From contig JAUIJC010000003.1 in NCBI GenBank assembly GCA_030431525.1, forward strand, positions 95,700 through 159,699: DNA of 64,000 nt, read 5' to 3'. This document shows positions 54,012 to 61,567 of the stretch, piece after piece. The number at the start of each line of letters is the position of its first letter. Position 1 is the stretch's first letter. Source of the stretch: Bacteroidia bacterium (GTDB taxonomy: Bacteria; Bacteroidota; Bacteroidia; Cytophagales; JAAEPT01). Made by a program: the position numbers and the translations under genes. The notes beneath the pieces were generated by a model, which made no database searches, had not been told where the DNA came from, and saw only the letters and a list, made by a program, of their open reading frames with translations.

Positions 54012-54938
54012 ATGGCTGTTATTGCGTTTCTTGAAATAGAGGGTGGAGAGTTGAAAAAGTCTTCTCAAGAGGTTGCTGCTTATGCTTCTGCATTGGCAAA
54101 GCAAGTTGGAGAAGAAGGTGTAGGTGTTGTTGCTGAGGATGTTTCCTCAGTGCCGTCTTTCGGTCTTTCCAAGGTGGTAAAGGTTTCTTCCTGCACCGAT
54201 GCGAAGGCGTGTGCCGAGGCATTGGCAAAAATTGCAGAGGAACAATCGGCATCCCTTGTGGTATTGCCGCATTCTACCTTTGCAGAATCCGTTTCCGCAA
54301 TTCTTTCCATCAAATTGGAGGCTTCTGCCGTAACCAATGTGATTGGATTTCCAGAAACGGCTGGAAGTTTTGTAGTGAAGAAAGGTATTTATTCCGGAAA
54401 GGCCTTCACTAAGGTTACCCTGAATGGAGCCAAGAAGGTACTGACCCTTAAAAAGAATTCCTTTGGTGTAGGAGAGGCTGGAGCGGATCTCACTGTCGAG
54501 GCCAACGGAGCTACAGGTTCCGCAGATTCCCGAATTACAGTGACTGGTGAGGAAAAGGCTCAAGGCGATATTCTTCTCCCAGAAGCTGACTTGGTTGTTT
54601 CTGCTGGCCGTGGACTTAAGGGACCTGAGAACTGGGGCATGGTTGAAGATTTGGCCAAAGTATTGGGAGCTGCAACGGCCTGTTCGAAACCAGTTTCTGA
54701 TGCAGATTGGAGACCGCACCATGAGCATGTGGGCCAGACAGGCGTGAAAATTAGCCCGAATTTGTATATTGCAATTGGTATTTCAGGTTCGATTCAGCAC
54801 TTGGCTGGAGTTAGCTCTTCCAAGACCATTGTGGTGATAAACACCGACCCTGAAGCTCCGTTCTTCAAAGCTGCTGATTATGGAATAATTGGCGATGCCT
54901 TTGAAGTAGTTCCGCGATTGGTGGAAGCTTTGAAATAA
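54012..54938 (+). CDS. etfA: Electron transfer flavoprotein alpha subunit
   Basis: 308 residues. The C-terminal FAD-binding region carries the family signature: SAGRGLKGPENWGMVEDLAKVLGA, ATACSKPVSDADWRPHHEHVGQTGVKI, LYIAIGISGSIQHLAGVSSSKTIVVINTDPEAPFF. The N-terminal ~190 residues form the second alpha/beta domain. It binds FAD for the EtfAB electron carrier. Encoded directly downstream of etfB; a strong terminator follows. Confidence 0.95.
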   Translation: MAVIAFLEIEGGELKKSSQEVAAYASALAKQVGEEGVGVVAEDVSSVPSFGLSKVVKVSSCTDAKACAEALAKIAEEQSASLVVLPHSTFAESVSAILSIKLEASAVTNVIGFPETAGSFVVKKGIYSGKAFTKVTLNGAKKVLTLKKNSFGVGEAGADLTVEANGATGSADSRITVTGEEKAQGDILLPEADLVVSAGRGLKGPENWGMVEDLAKVLGAATACSKPVSDADWRPHHEHVGQTGVKISPNLYIAIGISGSIQHLAGVSSSKTIVVINTDPEAPFFKAADYGIIGDAFEVVPRLVEALK

Positions 54939-54958
54939 TTAGTGTTTATTATAAGATG

Positions 54959-54998
54959 AAAGAAGGAGGTAGGGATTGATGCTCTGCCTCCTTCTTTG
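54959..54998 (+). terminator. Terminator of etfBA
   Basis: Stem AAAGAAGGAGGTAG with CTGCCTCCTTCTTT (one G-T pair). The stem ends in its own T-rich arm; no separate long T-run follows. Confidence 0.7.
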
Positions 54999-55027
54999 CC
55001 GTTTCATTATTAACCATTTTTCTGCTG

Positions 55028-55681
55028 GTGGATAAGATTGAGTTGGAAATCCTTGGTTTGTCGTCAAGTCATACACAGACGGGCTCCTTTGCTTTGGTGC
55101 TTGGTGAAGTGACTGGCAATCGTCGTTTGCCTATCATCATTGGTATGTTTGAGGCACAAGCCATTGCGATTGAAATAGAGAAGATTACGCCTAACCGGCC
55201 AATGACGCATGATCTGTTCAAGTCATTTGCCGATGGTTTTGGGTATTCTGTGCAAGAGATCATGATTTCCAAGTTGAGGGAAGGGGTTTTCTTTGCGCAG
55301 ATTATCGCCTCTGATGGAGAAAAATTGGTTGAGATTGATGCTCGTCCGTCTGATGCGATTGCCATAGGTATTCGTTTCAACGTGCCCGTCTTCACCAATG
55401 AGTCCATCATGTCGGAAGCGGGTATCGTCCTCAATGAAGGTGAGGAAGAAGAGGAGGAGGAAACCGAAGAGCATGAGGAGGATCTTGGAGATGAAGGAGC
55501 CTCAATCGATAGGGCTGTAAAAGAAATGGAGGAAGAAGCGGAAAAGGAATTGCAGCATTCTGAGGATTCCTTTGAGAAGTATTCCAAAAGTCAGTTGGAG
55601 GAGATGTTAGACGAAGCGCTCCATGAGGAGCGATATGAAGAAGCCGCAAAGATTCGCGATGAACTAAATAAGCGGGGTTGA
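55028..55681 (+). CDS. Bifunctional nuclease-family (BFN/DUF151) protein with UVR motif
   Basis: 217 residues from a GTG start (no in-frame ATG precedes the conserved KIELEILGLS). Residues ~1-135 form the BFN domain (LPIIIGMFEAQAIAIE, VEIDARPSDAIAIGIRFNVPVF). A very acidic linker (~138-185) follows, then a UvrB/UvrC-interaction motif (~185-217: LDEALHEERYEEAAKIRDELNK). The family has reported nuclease activity in plants and unclear function in bacteria. The UVR motif suggests binding to a Clp or UvrABC-type partner; this is family knowledge. Confidence 0.85.
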   Translation: MDKIELEILGLSSSHTQTGSFALVLGEVTGNRRLPIIIGMFEAQAIAIEIEKITPNRPMTHDLFKSFADGFGYSVQEIMISKLREGVFFAQIIASDGEKLVEIDARPSDAIAIGIRFNVPVFTNESIMSEAGIVLNEGEEEEEEETEEHEEDLGDEGASIDRAVKEMEEEAEKELQHSEDSFEKYSKSQLEEMLDEALHEERYEEAAKIRDELNKRG

Positions 55682-55738
55682 TTGTTGAATGACAAGTAAG
55701 GATACTTCAATTCTTTCTTGTCACTTGACTGAGTCTTT

Positions 55739-56953
55739 ATGAAGCAAAAATTGAAAATTGCCGTTGTTGGCAGTGGCGTTGCAGGCGCTTCATCAGCCTT
55801 ATTTTTTTCTTCTAAAGGCCATGATGTTACCGTTTTTGAGCGGGAAAAGAATCCACGTCCGGTAGGTGCAGGAATTATGCTTCAGCCTCCGGGGATTAAA
55901 ATATTGGAGGAGTTGGGGCTAAGCCAAAAGGTTTTAGCATTGGGAACCCCTATCCATCAAATGGAGGGTTTTACTAGAAATGGCCGAAAGGTGATTGATC
56001 TTTCGCTGAAGCAAGGTCCTTTGTGTGGATTAGGTCTTCATCGTGGCGCTTTATTTTCCCTACTTCATGAAGAGCTGAAGGATAAAGAATTGCCTCTGAT
56101 TTTGGGAGCTGAGATTGTTGGCTTGGAGGAAAAGGAAGGAGGAAAGAAAACCATTCGCTGCAAGGAGGGAAATATTTATGAGGGGTTTGACTTGGTTATT
56201 GTAGCCAATGGAGCTTCCTCAAAATTGAGAGAGGACCTCAAAATTACTCGAATTAGTAAGCGTCAAACCTGGGGAGCGATTTGGACTAAAGTGGCCCACG
56301 ATAATAGTGAGCTAAAGAATTCAATTCACCAGATTTACCATAAATCGAAAAAAATGTTGGGCTTCATGCCCATTGGTAAGACATCTCCAGACTCTGAGGA
56401 ATATGTCAATATTTTCTGGAGTATCCGGATGGATAAGTCAGAAGAGTGGCAGAAAGCAGGGTTGGAAAAGTGGAAAAAGGAGGTTTTGGAGCTTGCGCCT
56501 GAATACAAAGTTCTAATTGATAAGATTACATCGATGGAACAGCTAACCGTTGCTCCTTATCACGATGTTACATTGAGCCCTAGCCACTCTAATAGAGTTG
56601 TCTTTATTGGTGATTCAGCTCATGCAATGAGCCCTCAACTGAGCCAAGGAACTAGTTTTGCTCTATTGGATGCCAAGGTGTTGAGTGAGATGGTTGAGGC
56701 TCACCAGGACATTGATAAAGCGCTGGCGGCTTACAGTGTAGAGCGTAAAAAACAAGTAGGATATTATCAAACGATGTCCCGTTTGGTAACTCCATTGTTC
56801 CAATCAGACTATAAGGTAGATTGGTTTAGAGATTACGTGTTTAAGCAACTCTGTGGCATGAGGTGGACAAGTAAAATTGTGAGCAGCACAATTTTGGGTT
56901 ACCGCGAGAGTTTGTTCCGGAATTTGAATGATGAATATTACATTTCATCATGA
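55739..56953 (+). CDS. FAD-dependent monooxygenase (PHBH/UbiH-like)
   Basis: 404 residues. FAD dinucleotide-binding fold IAVVGSGVAGASSALFFSSKGHDVTVFERE at the N-terminus, the DG-type middle motif FDLVIVANGASSKLR, and the second FAD motif VVFIGDSAHAMSPQLSQGTSFALLDAKVL near 290-320. These are the three signatures of class-A flavin monooxygenases. The substrate is aromatic or ring-shaped in most relatives; here it cannot be told. A terminator follows directly. Confidence 0.87.
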   Translation: MKQKLKIAVVGSGVAGASSALFFSSKGHDVTVFEREKNPRPVGAGIMLQPPGIKILEELGLSQKVLALGTPIHQMEGFTRNGRKVIDLSLKQGPLCGLGLHRGALFSLLHEELKDKELPLILGAEIVGLEEKEGGKKTIRCKEGNIYEGFDLVIVANGASSKLREDLKITRISKRQTWGAIWTKVAHDNSELKNSIHQIYHKSKKMLGFMPIGKTSPDSEEYVNIFWSIRMDKSEEWQKAGLEKWKKEVLELAPEYKVLIDKITSMEQLTVAPYHDVTLSPSHSNRVVFIGDSAHAMSPQLSQGTSFALLDAKVLSEMVEAHQDIDKALAAYSVERKKQVGYYQTMSRLVTPLFQSDYKVDWFRDYVFKQLCGMRWTSKIVSSTILGYRESLFRNLNDEYYISS

Positions 56954-56961
56954 AATAAAGT

Positions 56962-56987
56962 AAGCTGAGCGATGCTCGGCTTTTTTT
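56962..56987 (+). terminator. Terminator of the monooxygenase gene
   Basis: Stem AAGCTGAGC with GCTCGGCTT (one G-T pair; loop GAT) followed by seven T residues. An in-frame ATG at 56972 falls inside it, an argument against using that as the start of the next gene. Confidence 0.85.
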
Positions 56988-57049
56988 GTGCCCAAAAAAT
57001 TATTTCAGCTCAGGCGGAAGATGTTTCTTTGTTCCAAAGAACGAAACAA

Positions 57050-57799
57050 ATGAAGAAGCCTCGCGAGAAAAAGAATATGGGTGTTGTAGGCTATGGCGAT
57101 TTTGCCGCCTTTTTTTTGCCTCACCTTCGACCTTATTTCAATATTGCTGTTTTTGATGCCAACCCAACACGAAGGGAGGAAGCCTCGTTTGCAGGGTTTA
57201 AGCCCTTGGAAACTTTGGCTGAGGTGGCAGATTATGAATTTATTTTTCTCGCGGTACCCGTTCAATATCTTGAGGATGTGCTGAAAGAGGTGGGGCCAAT
57301 GGTGAAGCGTGGGACTGTGGTACTTGATGTTTCCTCGGTAAAAGTAAGGCCGGTGGAAATGATGATGAAGTATTTGGGGCCTGAAGTAGATATCTTGGGA
57401 ACCCACCCACTGTTCGGGCCGCAAAGTGGTAAGAACGGGATTGAAGGGTTAAACATTGTACTTTGTCCTGTTCGCTCCAAATGGGGATTGATGATGGAGC
57501 GTTTCCTTGATGTTGAGCTGAAATTGAATGTGCTGGTTCGGACGCCTGAACGTCATGATCAGCAAATGGCGTACGTGCAAGCTTTGACGCACTTTGTTGG
57601 TAGGGCAGTCAATGAGATGGACATTCCAGATGTGGAGCAAAAAACGCCAGCGTATCAGTACCTTTTGAATATCAAGAGGAACCTTGGTCGAGATTCCTTG
57701 GATTTGTTTATGACCATTGAGCGAGAGAACCCTTACGCTAAACAGGTTAGGGAAGACTTTATGCGTGAGCTTGCTGCCTTGGATGAAAAGATTGGTTAA
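57050..57799 (+). CDS. tyrA: Prephenate dehydrogenase
   Basis: 249 residues from ATG 57050. Longer frame (from 56972) would start inside a terminator, and residues before MKKPREKK look non-coding. NAD-binding GxxGxG as MGVVGYGDFAAFFLP at ~10-22, then LDVSSVKVRPVEMM, and substrate motif ILGTHPLFGPQSGKNG with its catalytic His. The C-terminal ~100 residues are helical (AYVQALTHFVGRAV). It oxidatively decarboxylates prephenate (or arogenate) in tyrosine synthesis. No chorismate mutase domain is attached. Confidence 0.85.
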   Translation: MKKPREKKNMGVVGYGDFAAFFLPHLRPYFNIAVFDANPTRREEASFAGFKPLETLAEVADYEFIFLAVPVQYLEDVLKEVGPMVKRGTVVLDVSSVKVRPVEMMMKYLGPEVDILGTHPLFGPQSGKNGIEGLNIVLCPVRSKWGLMMERFLDVELKLNVLVRTPERHDQQMAYVQALTHFVGRAVNEMDIPDVEQKTPAYQYLLNIKRNLGRDSLDLFMTIERENPYAKQVREDFMRELAALDEKIG

Positions 57800-57821
57800 G
57801 AAACCATTCGTGATAAAATGA

Positions 57822-57856
57822 AAAAGCCCCTTCCTCAAACTGAGGAAGGGGCTTTT
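57822..57856. terminator. Bidirectional terminator between tyrA and the membrane protein gene
   Basis: Perfect 16-bp stem (57822-57837 with 57841-57856), AAAAGCCCC... with TTTT on both sides, loop AAC. It terminates convergent tyrA and the minus-strand gene ending at 57875. Confidence 0.92.
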
Positions 57857-57874
57857 CTTGTGTTTTCGAGGCAA

Positions 57875-58876
57875 TTATAAATCAATGCTATTGGAAACGT
57901 TAAAGTGTTTTTTCACGCCGTCTCTAATTGACTTCTTAATGTTGTAGTCAAGGTCGTCTTGAACTTTGGCTTGGAAATTTGTTGACCCCGTGTAGTAAAC
58001 GTTGTCTGAGTTTTCAGCCATTACAGTAAAGGAGTGGATTGGTGTTTTTTTCTCTACATCGAAAACGACGACTTTACCAAAATACAATCCGCCTTTGAAT
58101 TCCTCTGAATTGGCAACCTCAGGATTCATTTGTAACAATTTACTGATGCAGAATAGATATTTGCTGCCCATAAATTGCTGTAAGTCCTCTGTGTTTAGGT
58201 GGTCGTAAGTAGTTCCAACGATTGAAGTGTCACCAGCGAAAGAAATTACTTTGCCCAAAAGTTTTTCGTTGTCGGTTGGGAAGCTCCCTGCTGTGATTCC
58301 AGAATCAAGTGCGTTGACAATCAAAGCATTGTATTTATCATCGCCATAGCTTTCTGGGAAGACAATTTGTTCCGCATCGTATTTGAACAGCGTGTCATCA
58401 CTAATGGAAAGAGTGTCAGCAATTGAGCGAAGTTCGTCAATTGTCGAAATGCGGGCTTGTAGACCTTTCTGGTTGTCAACAATGAACTGTTTGGTTTCTT
58501 TGTTTTCAACTTTACGTTGTTCTTGTTGCTCGGCCCAGCGCTCTTTGTTTTGGTAGTCGCTAATCACGCCACCGATACCAGCTACAGCGCCACCAGCCAA
58601 AGCTGCCCAAAGGAGGAAGAATGTGTACCAAGGAGTACCAACCTTGAAGTTGCTTTCAATCACCTGCTTGATTTCAGCAGGCATTTCATAGAGGCTGTCG
58701 TCACCAGGTTTTTTGATGCCATAGAGTTTTCCAATGCTGAAAAATGGAATCCAGAACAGGTGGAAATAGCGTTGGCGAATTTCAAAGGTAATGCCCGACC
58801 AGCTTTCATCGGTCAAGCCTAATTGTGCTGGGGTAATGGATTTAATTCGAAAGTTGTTGTGTCCAAAAACAATCAT
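57875..58876 (-). CDS. Membrane-anchored protein of unknown function
   Basis: 333 residues. N-terminus MIVFGHNNFRIKSITPAQLGL is followed by an aromatic region (FHLFWIPFFSIGKLYGIKK) and a single clear membrane helix at ~80-105 (PWYTFFLLWAALAGGAVAGIGGV). After a charged coiled-coil-like stretch (NKERWAEQQEQRKVENKE), ~130-333 form a soluble domain. No enzyme motif or named family is recognised. It is the only gene between two terminators, so an independent transcription unit. Confidence 0.6.
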   Translation of the reverse strand: MIVFGHNNFRIKSITPAQLGLTDESWSGITFEIRQRYFHLFWIPFFSIGKLYGIKKPGDDSLYEMPAEIKQVIESNFKVGTPWYTFFLLWAALAGGAVAGIGGVISDYQNKERWAEQQEQRKVENKETKQFIVDNQKGLQARISTIDELRSIADTLSISDDTLFKYDAEQIVFPESYGDDKYNALIVNALDSGITAGSFPTDNEKLLGKVISFAGDTSIVGTTYDHLNTEDLQQFMGSKYLFCISKLLQMNPEVANSEEFKGGLYFGKVVVFDVEKKTPIHSFTVMAENSDNVYYTGSTNFQAKVQDDLDYNIKKSIRDGVKKHFNVSNSIDL

Positions 58877-58901
58877 GGTAGTGAGAAAAGATTAAGAAAC
58901 G

Positions 58902-58933
58902 AAAAAGTGCCAGCAAACCGAGTTTGCTGGCAC
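58902..58933 (-). terminator. Terminator of gltA
   Basis: Perfect 12-bp stem GTGCCAGCAAAC/GTTTGCTGGCAC (58907-58918 with 58922-58933, loop CGA). On the minus strand a T-run (58906-58902) follows. It lies 35 bp beyond the gltA stop. Confidence 0.9.
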
Positions 58934-58968
58934 AATATTGTAAAAACTCAACGGTTTTTAAAAACCGA

Positions 58969-60252
58969 TTAGCGCTTTTCCATTGGAACGTAGGCGCGAG
59001 GAGTAGCACCAGTGTAAATCTGACGTGGACGTCCGATTGGTTCGCCGTTGTCACGGAGTTCTTTCCACTGAGCAATCCAACCTGGAAGACGACCAAGAGC
59101 AAACATTACAGTGAAGAGCTCAGTTTTCAAACCAAGCGCACGGTAGATGATGCCAGAATAGAAGTCAACGTTAGGGTAGAGGTTACGGTCCTTGAAGTAA
59201 GGGTCGCTCAAAGCCTCTTGCTCCAAACCTTTAGCGATGTCCAAAACAGGATCGTCAACACCAAGAGCTTCCAATACGTCGTCACAAGCTTTCTTGATGA
59301 TGCGAGCGCGTGGGTCGAAGTTCTTGTATACACGGTGACCGAAGCCCATCAAACGGAATGGGTCGTTCTTGTCCTTGGCTTTCGCCATGTATTTCTTAGT
59401 GTCGCCACCGTCAGCGTGGATAGCGTCAAGCATTTCGATTACTGCTTGGTTAGCGCCACCATGCAATGGTCCCCACAAAGCATTGATACCTGCAGCTACA
59501 GAAGAGTAGAGGCTGGCGTGTGAAGAACCTACGATACGTACAGTGGAAGTAGAACAGTTCTGCTCGTGGTCAGCGTGAAGGATGAGCAAGGTGTTCAACG
59601 CCTTAACAACTACTGGGTCGATCTTAAGATCGCGGTTAGGACGCTTGAACATCATGTAAAGGAAGTTCGAGCAGTAGTCCTTGTCAGTAGGATAGTTTAC
59701 CGGAGCACCGATAGAGTTGGTGTAAGCCCAAGCAGCGATAGTTGGAAGCTTACCCATCAAACGGGCAATAGTGCGGTCAGCCTCTTCATCAGTGAAGTTA
59801 GGGTTCAACGCACCTGGGTAGAAAGCAGTCAAAGAGCTAACCATCGCAGAGAGAACGCCCATTGGGTGTGCGCTCGATGGGAAGCCGTCATAAATCTTTT
59901 TGAAGTCCTCGTGAAGGTTGTTATGCTTCATGATTCGCGCTTCAAAAGCTTCGAGCTGGCTTTGCGTAGGAAGCTCTCCATAGATAAGGAGGTAGGCGAC
60001 CTCGATGAAAGACGCGTTTTCGGCAAGCTCCTCGATGGAGTAACCACGGTAGTGGAGGATACCTTTCTCACCGTCCAAGAACGTGATACCGCTCATGGTG
60101 GCGCCAGTATTCTTGTAGCCTGTGTCCAAGGTGATGAGTCCAGATTGGGCGCGCAACTTGGAAATGTCTACGGCCTTCTCTCCCTCCGTGCCTTCAACCA
60201 CCGGCAACTGGTAGCTTTTGCCGTCGAAACTAAGTTCTGCGAATTGAGACAT
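58969..60252 (-). CDS. gltA: Citrate synthase
   Basis: 427 residues from ATG 60252; the frame opens further at 60294, but the conserved N-terminus begins at MSQFAELSF. Catalytic residues appear in LILHADHEQNCSTSTVR (His), LWGPLHGGANQAVIEML (His) and FGHRVYKNFDPRARIIK (with the later Asp). It condenses oxaloacetate with acetyl-CoA, the entry of the citric-acid cycle. Upstream, an 8-bp TAGACAAA/TTTGTCTA palindrome (60298-60317) lies ~50 bp before the ATG and may be an operator; this is inference. Confidence 0.97.
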   Translation of the reverse strand: MSQFAELSFDGKSYQLPVVEGTEGEKAVDISKLRAQSGLITLDTGYKNTGATMSGITFLDGEKGILHYRGYSIEELAENASFIEVAYLLIYGELPTQSQLEAFEARIMKHNNLHEDFKKIYDGFPSSAHPMGVLSAMVSSLTAFYPGALNPNFTDEEADRTIARLMGKLPTIAAWAYTNSIGAPVNYPTDKDYCSNFLYMMFKRPNRDLKIDPVVVKALNTLLILHADHEQNCSTSTVRIVGSSHASLYSSVAAGINALWGPLHGGANQAVIEMLDAIHADGGDTKKYMAKAKDKNDPFRLMGFGHRVYKNFDPRARIIKKACDDVLEALGVDDPVLDIAKGLEQEALSDPYFKDRNLYPNVDFYSGIIYRALGLKTELFTVMFALGRLPGWIAQWKELRDNGEPIGRPRQIYTGATPRAYVPMEKR

Positions 60253-60454
60253 AATAGATTTATGCGTTTGAATTTTAAAAAGGCAAGCTTTCATTTATAG
60301 ACAAAAAAATTTGTCTAAAACTCCAGAGGAATCTTACATCCAAAAAGGACAACTCCTCTGAAAAGTCGCTTGAAATTAACACAAAAAGATTTTTAAAAAA
60401 AGATGGGGCTTAAGACCTTGGGGGAATCCAATTTTACAATAAAAAGCTAATCCC

Positions 60455-61474
60455 TTGGTTTCCAACTTTTCATGCCTGTTTTGGGTACTTCTTACCACCC
60501 TTGTTTTTTCTTGTCCTAAAGGTTTTTCACAACCTGCTCAACGGCTTGTTTTGGGGTTTTACAATGTCGAAAACCTCTTTGACACCTTACATGATGCCGG
60601 CAAGCAAGACTATGAATATCTGCCACAGGGATATCGGGCTTGGACAGCCCAGCGCTATCAGCAAAAACTTCTGAATTTGTCACGTGTCATTCGGGCAATG
60701 AATGATTGGCAGGGCCCAGATTTGTTGGCGCTTTGTGAGGTGGAGAATCAAAGAGTGCTGCAAGATCTTCTAAATACTCCGCTGTTGAAGAATCAAGGCT
60801 TTTCCATTCTTCACCATGAATCGCCAGACCATCGGGGAATTGATTTGGCTATTATCTATCGGGCTGACAAATTTAATCTTGTTAAACAAAGCAATATTAC
60901 GATAAAAATTGATTCGACAGGGTATTCCAAGACAAGGGATATTCTCTATGCAGTGATGAAGGTAAAGGACAGTGATGATACATTACATGTATTTGTCAAT
61001 CATTGGCCTTCGAGAAGGGGTGGCGTTTCAGCGAGCGCTCCCAAAAGGAAGATAGCTTCGGAAACATTAAGGCTTCATTTGGATAGTTTGAGGAGTGTAA
61101 ATCCAGCATGTAAGGTGGTGGTTTGTGGAGATTTTAATGATGGTCCTCAAGACGAATCAATGCTAAATCTGGCAAGTGGGGAGGATTCACTAATCAACTT
61201 GGCTTTGCCGCTTCATGCTGAGGGTGTAGGAACCTTGAAGCATGAAGGACGTTGGAACCTGTTTGACCAATTCCTTGTTTCCCCCAACCTTATGGGAAAA
61301 GATAAAATACAGGTTTCCGGTAGTCACCAACTGATATTTTCGCCTTCTTGGTTACAAGAAGAGGATGTGCAAGGAATTGGGAATAGGCCTTTGAGAACCT
61401 TTTCTGGCCCCAATTATTTAGGTGGTTACAGCGATCATTTTCCAGTGCTTCTCTTTATTCACTTTGAGAAGTAG
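60455..61474 (+). CDS. Secreted endonuclease/exonuclease/phosphatase-family protein
   Basis: 339 residues from a TTG start at 60455. A stop lies at 60440-60442 and no ATG precedes the signal peptide (NFSCLFWVLLTTLVFSCPKGFSQ), so TTG is the best start I can support. EEP fold: FYNVENLFDTL, LLALCEVENQRVLQDLL (catalytic Glu), HRGIDLAIIYR, NHWPSRRGG, VVCGDFNDGPQ (Asp/Asn), and GYSDHFPVLLFI (final His). Such secreted enzymes hydrolyse DNA, RNA or phosphodiester lipids; the substrate is not evident. Confidence 0.85.
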   Translation: MVSNFSCLFWVLLTTLVFSCPKGFSQPAQRLVLGFYNVENLFDTLHDAGKQDYEYLPQGYRAWTAQRYQQKLLNLSRVIRAMNDWQGPDLLALCEVENQRVLQDLLNTPLLKNQGFSILHHESPDHRGIDLAIIYRADKFNLVKQSNITIKIDSTGYSKTRDILYAVMKVKDSDDTLHVFVNHWPSRRGGVSASAPKRKIASETLRLHLDSLRSVNPACKVVVCGDFNDGPQDESMLNLASGEDSLINLALPLHAEGVGTLKHEGRWNLFDQFLVSPNLMGKDKIQVSGSHQLIFSPSWLQEEDVQGIGNRPLRTFSGPNYLGGYSDHFPVLLFIHFEK

Positions 61475-61567
61475 TTATTGAGTGACTTTAGTCATGGTCA
61501 ACTGAGGAAAGGTTTGCTAACTTGCCCAATAAGCAGGAAAATGTAATCGAATCTAGAACATGTACTT

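Noticed and set aside
56972..57049. Longer tyrA start at ATG 56972
   Set aside because: This ATG is inside the stem of the preceding gene's terminator, and the extra residues do not resemble the family's N-terminus.
59566..60300. 244-codon frame antisense to citrate synthase
   Set aside because: Shadow frame; gltA has all catalytic motifs and a normal length.
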